A DNA stretch of 64,000 nucleotides from JBBWZH01 sp035544115. GTDB lineage: Bacteria; Actinomycetota; Actinomycetes; Mycobacteriales; CADCTP01. Every line of letters starts with the position of its first letter. Positions within the stretch are counted from its first letter, which is position 1. Positions 36,001-48,000 of this stretch are shown one piece after another. The translations under genes were made by a program, and so were the position numbers. The DNA is taken from positions 8,866,001-8,930,000 of the forward strand of contig OY970235.1 in assembly GCA_963714145.1 (NCBI GenBank). The letters run 5' to 3'. A model generated the notes under the pieces. The model was not told the DNA's origin, ran no database searches, and was given only the letters and a program-made list of their open reading frames with translations.

Positions 36001-39000
36001 GGGCACGGCCGCGAAGAACTCGGCGACGCCGAGCTGTCCCGGACGGTCGGCTGGTTCACCAGCCTGTTCCCGGTGCGGCTGGACCCGGGCGAGCACCCGT
36101 GGGGCGAGGTCCGCGCCGGTGGTCCGGCCGTCGGGCGGGCGCTGCGCCGGGTCAAGGAGCAGCTGCGGGCGGTGCCGGATCGCGGCCTCGGGTTCGGCCT
36201 GCTGCGCTACCTCAACCCGCAGACCGCGGCCGTGCTGGCGGCGGCGCCGGTGCCGCAACTGCTGTTCAACTACCTGGGCCGGTTCGGTGCCGGGGCCGCC
36301 GGGGGAGCGGCCGGCCCGGGTGCGGCCGCTCCGGACGCGGCCGGCGATTGGCTGCCGGCCGTGGAGGCCGATCCGATCGGCGAGGCGTTCGACCCGGGCA
36401 TGCCGCTGGGGCACGTGCTGGAGCTGAACGCGGTCACCCGCGATCTGGCCGGCGGCCCGGAACTGCGGGCGACCTGGTCCTGGCCGGCCGGGCTGCTGGC
36501 CGAAGTGGAGGTCGCGGCGCTGGCCGAGCGCTGGTTCGAGGCGCTGGCCGGGCTGGTCGCGCACGCCACCCAGCCGGGCGCCGGCGGGCACACCCCGTCC
36601 GACTTCCCGCTGGTCGGCCTCGATCAGTCCGAACTGGACGGATACGCCGCGGCGGTGACCCCGCTGGTCGACGTGCTGCCGGCGACGCCGCTGCAGGAAG
36701 GGCTGTACTTCCACGGCCAGCTCGACCCGGCGGCTGCCGACGTGTATGTCCCGCAGCAGCTGATCGACCTGCGCGGCCCGGTCGATCCGGCCGCGCTGCG
36801 CCGGGCCGTGCAGGCGGTGGTCGACCGGCACGCGCCGCTGCGGGCCGGGTTCCGGCAGCGGGCGAGCGGGCCGGTGGTCCAGCTGATCGCCGGCACGGTC
36901 GAGGTGCCCTGGCGTACGGCCGACCTGACCGACCTGTCCGAAGTGGACCGCGCGGCCCGGGCGGCCGAGCTGGCCGAGCGGGACCGGGCCGAGCGGTTCG
37001 ACCTGGCCGCGCCACCGCTGCTGCGGTGCCTGCTGCTCCGGCTGGGGCCCGACCGGTACCGGCTGGTGCTGACCGTGCACCACCTGGTCTCGGACGGCTG
37101 GTCGGAGGCCGTGCTGCTGCGCGAGCTGCTCGCGCTGTACACAGTGGACACCGAGCCGCCCCGGCTGGCACCGGTGCCGCCGTACGCCGACCACCTGCGC
37201 TGGCTCGCCGGGCGCGACCGGGCCGCGGCGGGGGCGGCGTGGGCCGCCGCGCTACGTGGCCTGGACGGGCCGACCCGGCTGCTGCCGGTCTCGGCCACCC
37301 GGTCCGCTCGGCCGGCGCAGGTTCGGGTCGCCCTGCCGGCCGGGCCGGCGGCGCGGCTGCTGAGCCGGGCCCGCGAGCGCGGGTTGACCCTGAACACGGT
37401 CACCCAGCTCGCCTGGGCGCTGGTGCTGGGGGCCCGAACCGGCCGGGACGATGTGGTCTTCGGCACCACCGTGTCCGGCCGGCATGCCGAGGTCGACGGC
37501 ATCGAGTCGATGATCGGGCTGTTCATCAACACGCTGCCGGTACGGGTGCGCTGGCGGCCGGACGAGCCGCTGGCCGGGGTGCTGACCCGGCTGCAGGCGG
37601 AACAGTCGGCGCTGCTCGACCACCAGCACCTCGGGCTGGCCGAGATCCAGCGGCTGGCCACTGTGGACGATCTGTTCGACACGATGCTGATCGCGGAGAA
37701 CTACCCGCCCGGCGCGGACCCACGGGACGGCACCGGGACGGTGACGGTGACCGGCCGGCACACGCTGGACGCGACGCACTACCCGCTGGCGGTCCTGGTC
37801 CGGCCCGGGGACGAGCTGGAGCTTCGGTTCGAGTACGACCCGGCCCGGCTGGACCGCACGGCGGTGCGCGGGCTGGCCGACGAGATGGTGCAGGTGCTCG
37901 CCGCCATCGCGGCCGACCCGGGTCGCCCGGTGGGCCGGATCGACCTGCTGCCGGCGGCGACCCGGCACCAGGTGCTGGCCGGCTCGGCCGGCGAGCACCA
38001 CGAGGTCCCGGCCGGCACGCTGGCGGCAGCGATCGAGGCCGCGGCGGCCCGGGCGCCGGCGGCAGTGGCGGTCGTTGCCGGCGACACCGAACTGTCCTAC
38101 CTGGACCTGGACCGGCGGGCCGGCGAGCTGGCCGGGCGGCTGCGGGCGCTCGGCGCCGGCCCGGAGGAGATCGTCGCGGTCGCCCTGCCCCGCTCGCCGG
38201 AGCTGATCGTCGCGTTGCTCGGCGTGCTCACGGCCGGCGCCGGCTACCTGCCGATCGACCCGGACCACCCGGCCGAGCGGCAGGCGCTGCTGCTGGCCGA
38301 GTCCGGCGCCCGCGCCGTGCTGACCCTGGCCGCGCTCGAATCCCGACTGCCCACAGTGGACGGTGTCACCGTGGTACGGCTGGACCAACCGTCGGCGCCG
38401 CCCGGGCCGGCCGGCTCGCCCGCGCAGCCCGGCTCGCCCGCGGAGCCCGGCTCGTCCGCGGAGCCCGGCTCGGCCGGGGCGGCCGGCTCGGTCGAGGACG
38501 TCTGGGATGCCGGGGCGGTCGGGGCAGACCCGGCCGGTTCGGCTGGGGCCGGCGGGATCGCGGCCGGGCCGGACCAGCCGGCCTACCTGATCTACACGTC
38601 CGGATCGACCGGGCGGCCGAAGGGGGTGCTGATCAGCCACCGGGCGGTGCTGAACCAGCTGGCCTGGTCGCAGCGCCGGTTCCGGCTCGGCGCCGGCGAC
38701 CGGATGCTGCAGCTCGCGCCGGCCAGCTTCGACACCTCGGTCTGGGAGATCTTCTGGCCGCTGCTCGCGGGCGCCACCGTCGTGCTGCCCCGCCCCGGCG
38801 GCGAGCAGGACCCGGCCTACCTGGCCGGGCTGATCCGGTCGCGACAGGTCACCGCGGTCACCTTCGTCCCGTCGATGGTGGCGGCGTTCGTGGCCGCGGC
38901 CGGCACGCTCGGCGACCCGGGTTGGGCGGCCAGCCTGCGCTGGGTCTCCAGCGGCGGTGAGGCGCTGCCAGTCGAGCTCGCCGGGCGCTGGGCCGCGCTC

Positions 39001-42000
39001 ACCGGCACCAGGCTGGACAACTTCTACGGCCCGACCGAGGCGGCGATCCAGGTCGCCTGGTGGGATGCGGCCACGTCCACCGACCGTCCAGAGGGGACAG
39101 TGCCGATCGGGCATCCGGTCGGCAACACCCGGCTGTACGTGCTGGACGGCTACCTGCGGCCGGTCGCCGCGGGGGTGCCGGGGGAGCTGTACATCGCCGG
39201 TGACCAGCTGGCCCGCGGCTACCACCGGGCACCGGCGTCGACCGCGGAGCGGTTCGTCGCGGACCCCTACGGGCCGCCCGGGACGCGGATGTACCGCACC
39301 GGCGACCTGGCCCGCCGGTCTGCCGACGGCTCGCTGGAGTACCTCGGCCGCACCGACGACACGGTGAAGGTCCGCGGCGCCCGGGTCGATCTGGGCGAGG
39401 TCGAGGCCCGGCTGGCCGCGCAGCCGGGGGTCGCCCGCGCCGCGGCCGCGGTCCGGCCCGGCGGCCCGGGTGGCGCGGCCCGGTTGGTCGGGTACCTGGT
39501 GCCGGCCGGCGCCGCGCCGGATCCGGCCGAGCTTAGGGCCGCGCTGGCGGCGGTGCTGCCGGCGGCGATGGTGCCGAGCGCGCTGGTCGTCCTGGCCGGG
39601 TTGCCGCTGACGCCGAGCGGCAAGCTGGACCGGGCCGCCCTGCCGGTGCCGGCCGCAGCCGAGCCGGCCGGCCGGGCGCCGCGGGACGGGCCGGAGCGGC
39701 TGCTGTGCGACGCCTTCGCCGAGGTGCTCGGGCTCGCCCGGGTCGGTGCCGACGACGACTTCTTCGTGCTCGGTGGCGACAGCATCGGCTCCATCGCGGT
39801 GTCCAGCCGGGCCCGGCTGGCGGGGCTCGAGATCAGCCCGCGGGATGTGTTCGAACGCCGGACCCCGGCCGGGCTCGCCGCTGCCGCGCCGGCGGCCACG
39901 CTGGCCGGGGCGCCGGGCGGGGCGGCCGCGACACCGGAACTGCCGGCGGACGACGGCGTCGGTGCCGTCCCGCTGCTGCCGATCACGCACTGGCTGCGCG
40001 AGCACCCGGCGCCGATGTCGCGGTTCAACCTGTCGGCGCTGGTGCGGGTGCCGGCGGCGGCCGACCTGACGACGCTGACCGCGACCCTGCAGGCGGTGCT
40101 GGACCGGCACCCCAGCCTGCGGCTGGGATTGACCCGGGTGCCGTCCGGGCCGCCCGGCGTCCACAGTGGACCCGAGATCTGGGCGCTGCGGACCGGGCCC
40201 GCGGCCGACGCGGCCCGGCTGCTGCGCCGGGTGGTGCCCGCTCCCGGCGCCGACCGGGACACCATCGCCGCGGAGTTCGCCGCGGCGGTCGACCGGCTCG
40301 ACCCGGCGGCCGGGACGGTGTTGCAGGCCGTCTGGTTCGACCGCGGCACCGAGCCAGGCCGGCTGCTGCTCGCCGTCCACCACCTCGCGGTGGACGGCGT
40401 CTCGTGGCGGATCCTGCTCGGCGACCTCGCCGCCGCCTGGGCCGCGGTGGCCGCCGGCCGCCAGCCGGAACTGCCGGCGACCGGCACGTCACTGCGCCGC
40501 TTCGCCGGGATCCTGGCCGAGCAGGCGCAGGAACCCGGCCGGCTCGCCGAGCTGCCGCACTGGCTGGCGACGACCGCACCGGGTGCCGCCCTGCTGCCCG
40601 GCGCCGATCCGGCCGGTGCCGATGGCGATCCGGCCGGCGCCGATCCGGCCGGTGCCCGTCCGGCTGGTGCCGGCCCGGCCGGTGCCGGTCCGGCCGGTGC
40701 CGGTCCGGCCGGGCTGGCCCGGACGCACACCGTGCGGGTGCCGGCGGCGGTCGCCGGGCCGCTGCTGACCTCGGTGCCGGCCGGTGTCCGCGGCACGGCC
40801 ACCGATGTGCTGTTGGCCGCGCTCCGGCTGGCGGTGTCCGGGTGGCGCCGGTCCCGCGGTGACGCCGATCTGCTGGTGGACGTCGAACGGCACGGCCGGG
40901 CCGAGCAGCTCGCCGCCGGGCTCGACCTGTCCCGCACCGTCGGCTGGTTCACCAGCGTGCATCCGGTCCGGCTGCCGGCCGGGCCGGCCGACCCGGCCGC
41001 GGTGCTGAAGCTGGTGAAGGAGCGGCTGCGGGCGGCGCCCGACGGCGGGCTCGGCTATGGCCTGCTGCGCTACCTGAACGCCCAGACCGCCCCGGTCCTG
41101 GCGGCCGCCGAACCGGCGCAGGTGCTGTTCAACTACTACGGTCGGGTGCCGGGCGACGCCGGGGCGGACTGGGCCCCGGCCGCCGAAGCCGAGCTGCTCA
41201 GTGCCGAGCCGAACGGCGGCCTCGGCCTGTCCCACCTGCTGCAGCTGGACGTGGTCGGGGTGACCGGCCCGGGCGGCCCGGCGGACACCAGCCTGCGGGC
41301 CAGCTGGACCTGGCCGGACGGCGCACTGTCCGAACGCGACGTCCAGGAGCTGGCGGACGGCTGGCTGGCCGCGCTCAGCGCGCTCGCCGGCGCGGCCGGC
41401 GCGGCCGGGCTCACCCCGTCCGACCTGGTGGCGATCTCGCTGGAGCAGGCGGAGATCGACCAGGTGGAGCGGACCAGCCCGGTGCCGGTGGCCGACATCT
41501 GGCCGCTGTCCCCCTGCAGGAAGGGCTGTTCTTCCACGCCAGCTACGACACCGGCGCGCTGGACGTCTACACCGCGCAGGACGACTTCGACCTGGACCAT
41601 CGGGTCGACCTCGACCGGCTGCGTGCGGCCGGCGCGGCCTTGCTCGCCCGGAACCCCAGCCTGCGCGCCGGCTTCACCGCGGACGGGCTGAGCCGGCCGG
41701 TGCAGTTCGTCGGCGTCGGCCCGGAGCTGCCGGTGTCCGAGGTCGACCTGACCGGACTGGCACCGGCCGCGCGGCAGGCGCGGATCGCCGAGCTGATGGC
41801 CGCGGACCGGACCAGCCGGTTCGACCTGGCCCGGCCGCCGCTGGCCCGGCTGCTGCTGCTCCGGCTCGGCCCGGCCACCGACCGGCTGGTGATCAGCCAC
41901 CACCTGATCGCTCTGGGACGGCTGGTCCGAGGGCCTGTTCCTGGAGCAGCTGTTCGCCCTGTACGAGCGCGGCGGCGCCGCCGCCGGCCTGCCGGTGCCC

Positions 42001-45000
42001 GGCTCGTACCGGGACTACCTGGCCTGGCTGGCCGAACAGGACAGTGACCGGGCCGCGGCGGCGTGGCGGCGGGCGCTGGCCGGGCTGGCCGAGCCGACCC
42101 TGCTCTACCCGGGCGGGCGCGGTCGGCCACCGGTCATCTCCGAGCGCTGCCAGGTCGACCTGCCCGCCGACCTCAGCGACCGGGTGCGGGCCGAGGCAAG
42201 ACGGCACGGACTGACCCTGAACACGGTGCTGACCGCGGCCTGGGCGCTGGTGCTTGCCGGCCGGACCGGCCGGGACGACGTGGTGTTCGGCACCACCGTC
42301 GCCGGCCGCCCGGCCGAGGTGCCGGACGTCGACAACGTGATCGGCCTGTTCCTCAACACCGTGCCGGCCCGGGTCACGCTCGACCCGGCCGAGCCGGTGC
42401 GGCGACCTGCTGCGCCGGATGCAGGCCGAGCCGGGCCGCGCTGATGCCGCACGAGTACCTGGGGCTGGGCGCGATCCAGCGGGCGGCCGGTCACCGGCGA
42501 GCTGTTCGACACGCTGTTCGTGCTGCAGAACTTCGCCGGCGGCGCGGACGACCTCGCCGACCTGCAAGCGGCGGCACGGCGTCGTGGCCGGCGGCAGCGT
42601 CGACGCCACCCACTACCCGCTGACCCTGGTGGTCGCGCCGCGCGAGCGGCTGCAGGTCCTGCTGGACTACCGGCCCGACGTGGTCGACCGAACACCGCCG
42701 AGGCGCTGCTGGAGCGGTTCGGCACGCTGGTCGAGCGGCTGGTGGCCGACGCCGACCCGGCCGGTGGGGCAGCTCGATCTGCTGTCCGGAACGGACAGCC
42801 GGACGCTCACGGCCGGCTGGGCCGAGACCGAGCATCCGATCGGCGACCGGACGGTCGCCGACCTGCTGGCCGAGCAGGCGGCCCGGACGCCGGACGCGAT
42901 CGCGCTGGTCTGCGGCCCGGCGGCGGCTGACCTACGCCGAGCTGGACGCGCCGGATCAACCGGCTGGCCCGGCTGCTGCTGGCCCGCGGCGCCGGGCCGG
43001 AGCGGGTGGTGGCGCTGGCGCTGCCGCGGTCGATCGAGATGGTGGTGGCGCTGTTCGCGGTGCTGCGGACCGGCGCGGCCTACCTGCCGCTGGAACTCGA
43101 CTACCCGGCCGAGCGGCTGGGCCTGATGCTCGCCGACGCCGCAACCGCTCTGCCTGCTCACCACCGCCGCCAGTGCGCGCGCCCTCCCCGCGACGACCGT
43201 CCACAGTGTCCGGTTCGACGATCCGGCGGTCGCGGCCGAGCTGGCCGGGTACCCGGGCACGGCGCTGGCCGACGCGGAGCGACCCGGGTTCGCGCCGGGC
43301 CTGGCGCGACCGGCTGGAGCACCCGGCGTACGTGATCTACACCTCCGGCTCGACCGGGCGGCCCAAGGGCGTGCGTCACGCCGTACCGCGGGCTGACCAA
43401 CATGCAGCTCAACCACCGGGCGGCCATCTTCGCCCCGGCGGTCGCGCGCGGCCGGCGGCCGGCGGCTGCGGATCGCGCACACGGTGTCGTTCTCCTTCGA
43501 CATGTCGTGGGAGGAGCTGCTCTGGCTGGTCGAGGGCCACGAGGTGCACGTCTGCGACGAGCAGCTGCGCCGCGACGCCGACGGCGCTGGTCGCGCTACT
43601 GCGACGAGCACCGCGATCGACGTCGTCAACGTGACCCCGACCTACGCCCAGCACCTGATCGCGCAGGGCCTGCTGGACGACACGGCCGGCGGGCACCGGC
43701 CGGCGCTGGTGCTGCTCGGCGGCGAGGCCGTGTCCGAGCGGTGTGGAGCCGGCTGCGCGACACCGAGCGGCACGCTCGGCTACAACCTCTACGGCCCGAC
43801 CGAGTACACGATCAACACCCTCGGCGGCGGCACCGAGGACAGCGCCACCCCGACCGTCGGCCGGCCGATCTGGAACACCCGCGGCTACGTGCTCGACCGG
43901 CTGGCTGCGGCCGGTGCCCGCCGGGCGCGCCCGGCGAGCTCTACATCGCCGGCGCCGGCCTGGCCCGCGGCTACCTCGGCCGGCCCGGGCTGACCGCCGA
44001 GCGGTTCGTCGCCGACCCGTTCGGCGCGCCGGGCGAGCGGATGTACCGCACCGGCGACCTGGTCCGGCAGCGGCCCGGACGGCAACCTCGACTTCCTCGG
44101 CCGCACCGACGACCAGGTGAAGATCCGCGGCTACCGGGTCGAGCTGGGCGAGGTCGAGCCGCCGCGGTCGCGGCGCACCCGGAGGTGCGCGCAGGCGGCC
44201 GTCATCGCCGACACCTCCGGCCCGGGCGGCGTCCCCCGGCTGGTCGGCTACCTCACCCCGGCCCGTGCCGACCACCACGGTGTCGACCTCCAGCAGGTAC
44301 GGGCGTTCCTCAAGCGACGGCTGCCGGCGTACATGGTGCCGGCCGTGCTGGTGCCGCTGGACCGGCTGCCGCTGACCGTGAACGGCAAGCTGGACGTGGC
44401 CGCGCTGCCGGCGCCGACGATCGCCGCCGCGGCGCCGAGCCGGCCACCCCGGCCGGGTACCGAGGAGATCCTCTGTGGACTGTTCGCCGAGGTGCTCGGG
44501 CTGCCCCGGGTCGGTGTGGACGACAGCTTCTTCGACCTCGGCGGGCACTCGCTGCTGGCCACCCGGCTGATCGGCCGGGCCCGGACCGCGCTGGCCGCGG
44601 AACTGTCCATCCGGGACCTGTTCGAGGCGCCGACGGTGGCCGAGCTGGCCGGCCGGGCCGGCACTCCGGCCCGGCCACCACTGCTGCCAGCGACCGGCCC
44701 GCTCGCCGGGCACCAAGCCGCGGGGCACCCGGAGGCCGGGCACCCGGAGGCGGGGTATCCGGAGGCGGGGCACCCGGAGGCTGGGCGCCCAGCCGGCGGC
44801 CGCCCGGACGAGCTGCCGCTCTCCCCGGCGCAGCAGCGGCTCTGGCTGATCCAGCAGCTGGCGCCCGAGTCGCCGGCCTACAACTACCCGCTGGCGCTGC
44901 GGCTGCGCGGCCCGCTCGACCTGCCCGCGCTGCGCGCCGCGCTCGGCGACGTCGTCGGCCGGCACGAGGTGCTGCGCACCGTCATCGAGGACCGGGACGG

Positions 45001-48000
45001 CCGGCCGTACCAGCGGATCCTGGCCGAGGTCGAGCCGGTGGTCGAGCTCGCCGCCGGCCCCGATGCCGCCGCCGGCCTCGACGCCGCCATCGGCCGGCCG
45101 TTCGACCTGGCCAGCGAGCCGCCGCTGCGGTCCACTGTGGTCAGTACCGGGCCGGGCGAGCACGTGCTGCTGCTCCTGCTGCACCACATCGCGACCGACG
45201 AGTGGTCGGACGGCCCGCTGCTGCGCGACCTGGGCACCGCGTACGCGGCCCGGCGCGTGGGCCGGGCCCCCGACTGGGCCCCGCTGCCGGTGCAGTACGC
45301 CGACTACACGCGCTGGCAGCGGAAACTGCTCGGCGAACCGTCCGATCCGGACAGCCTGGTCGCGACCCAGCTCGACTACTGGCGGGCGGCGCTGCGCGGG
45401 TTGCCCGAGGAGATCGAGCTGCCGACCGACCGCCCGAGGTCCGGCCGACCGGACTTCCGCGGCGGCACGGTGCCGGTGCAGCTGCCCGCGGCGGTTGCCG
45501 ACGGGGTCCGGCGGCTCGCCCAGCAGGCCGGGGCGAGCACGTTCATGGTGCTGCAGGCCACCGTCGCCGCACTGCTGCACCGGCTCGGCGCCGGCACCGA
45601 CATCCCGCTCGGCGCGCCGATCTCCGGCCGCACCGACGACGCTCTCGCCGACCTGGTCGGCTTCTTCGTGAACACGCTGGTGCTGCGCGCCGATCTGGCC
45701 GGCGACCCGAGCTTCGCCGAGCTGCTGGCCCGGATCCGGGACACCGACCTGGCCGCGTTCGATCACGCCGATGTCCCGTTCGAGGCGGTGGTGGAGGCCT
45801 GCCAGCCGGCCCGCTCGCTGGACCGCAACCCGCTGTTCCAGGTGATGATCGGCTACCACCACCGCACCGACGCGCCGGTCGAACTGGCCGGGCTGGTCGC
45901 CGGCTGGGAGCCGCTGGACGACCGGACCGCCAAGTTCGACCTGGTGTTCTCGTTCGCCGAGCAGGCCGGCACCGGTCAGCTGGAGTGCGCGCTCGAGTAC
46001 CGCTCCGACCTGTTCGACCGGCCGACCGTGCTGCGGCTCGGCCAGCGGCTGGCCCGGCTCGCCGGTGCCGCGGTGACCGACCCGGGCGCCCCGGTCAGCA
46101 CGCTGGACGTGCTCGACCCGGCCGAACGGCACACCGTGCTGGACGGTCTCAACGCGACGGACCGGCCGGTGCCCGAGCTGACCCTGCCGGCCGCGTTCGC
46201 CCGGCGCGCGGCCGAGCGCCCGGACGCGATCGCCGTCGTGGACGGGGACCGCACCGTCCGCTATGGACAGTTGGCGGCCCAGGCTGGCGCGGTGGCCGGG
46301 CTGCTGGCCCGGCATGGCGCCGGCCCGGAGAGCGTCGTCGGCATCGCGCTGCCCCGGTCCGCCGGCATGATCGCGGGCGTGCTCGGCGTGCTCACCGCCG
46401 GCGCCGCCTACCTGCCGCTGGACCTCAGCCACCCGGCCGATCGGATCGCGTTCATGCTGCGCGATTCCGGCACCCGGCTCGTCCTCGCCACCGCCGGGAC
46501 GGCCGCGGAACTCCCGCCGGTGGCCGGCGTCCGGGTGCTGCTGCTGGACGAGCTGCCGGCCGGCGCGGGAGTCGACCGGCCGGTCAGCCTTGACGGCGCC
46601 GCGTACGTGATCTACACGTCCGGTTCGACCGGGCGGCCGAAGGGTGTGGTGGTCTCGCACGAGGGGATCGGCAGCCTGGTCGCGACGGCGGTTGACCGGA
46701 TGGGCGTCGGTCCGGAGAGCCGGGTGCTGCAGTTCGCTTCGATCGGCTTCGACGTCGCGGTGTTCGAGCTGGCGATGGCACTGTGCGTCGGCGGCCGGCT
46801 GGTGATCGCGCCGGATCCGGCGCGGGTGCCGGACGCCACGCTCACCGACCTGCTGCACGCGCAGGGCGTGACCCACATGATCCTTCCGCCGGCGCTGGTC
46901 GCCGCGCTGCCGGCGGGCTGCGAACTGCCGGCCGGCTCGGTGATCCTGGTCGGCACCGAGACCGTGCCGCCGGACCTGATCCGCCGCTGGGCCGGCACGG
47001 TACGGATGCTCGGCGCCTACGGGCTGACCGAGGCGACCGTCAACTCGACGCTGTGGGCGGCCGAGCCGGACTGGACCGGCCCGGTGCCGATCGGCCGGCC
47101 CGACCCGAACACCCGGGTGTACGTGCTGGACGCGGCGCTGCGGCCGGTGCCGCTGGGCGTGCCGGGGGAGCTCTACGTGGCTGGCCGTGGGTTGGCCCGC
47201 GGCTACCAGGGCCGCCCGGGCCTGACCGCCGAACGCTTCGTCGCCTGCCCGTACGGGCCGCCGGGGACCCGGATGTACCGCACCGGCGACCGGGCCCGCT
47301 GGCGCGCCGACGGCAACCTGGACTTCCTCGGCCGGCTCGACGACCAGGTGAAGATCCGCGGCTTCCGGGTCGAGCTGGGCGAGGTCGAGGCCGCGCTGGC
47401 CGGGCACCCGGCGGTGGCGCAGGCGGCGGTCGTGCTCGACCGGGCGGGCGCCGCGGCCCGGCTGGTCGGCTACGCGGTGCCGCGGGCCGGCCGGCTCGAC
47501 CCGGCCGAGCTGCGGGCGTACCTGGCTGCCCGGCTGCCGGACTACATGGTGCCGGCGGTCGTCGTGCCGCTGGGCGGGCCGCTGCCGCTGACCCCCAACG
47601 GCAAGTTGGACCGGCGCGCGCTGCCGCCGCCGGACTGGTCCACTGTGGCCGGTGCCGGGCAGCCGGCCACACCGCGGCAGCAGGCGGTCGGCGCGGTGTT
47701 CGCGGATGTGCTCGGCCTGCCGGCGGCCGGCACCGGCGGCGATTTCTTCGGCCTGGGCGGCAACTCGCTGGCCGCGGTCCGGTTGCTGGCCCGGCTGCGC
47801 GCGGTATTCGGCGTCGATCTGACCCTGCGCGACGTGTTCACCGGCCCGACCGTGGCCGCGCTGGCCGACCGGATCGACACCGCCGCGGCCGCCCGCCCGC
47901 CGCTGCGCCGGGCGCCGTCCTGGCCGGAGCCGCCGCCGGTCGCGCCGGTGCTGCGCGCCCCGCTGGCCCGGCTCGCCGAGCCCGGCAGCGGCTGGGACAT

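Larger units (their letters stand above)
36660..41450 (+). other. NRPS module 2: C-A-T-E with unrecognised specificity code
   Basis: The C domain (36.66-37.96 kb) opens LPATPLQEGLYFH and has HHLVSDGWSEA; following an E domain, it should be of the DCL type. The A domain (38.0-39.65 kb) gives D-T-W-T-S-G-F-I-Q(-K) from FDTSVWE, VTFVPSM, WVSSGGEAL and NFYGPTEAAIQ. This is not the usual Ser code (DVWHLSLIDK-like) expected here. The T domain has DDFFVLGGDSI. The E domain (39.96-41.4 kb) has HHLAVDGVSWR, SRTVGWFTSVHPVRL and FNYYGR. Low-complexity insertions sit in A2 (38413-38500) and E2 (40602-40718). Confidence 0.85.

Noticed and set aside
37252..40383. Antisense open frame of 1,043 codons opposite modules 1-2
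   Set aside because: Same composition artefact; no recognisable domain and no start signal.
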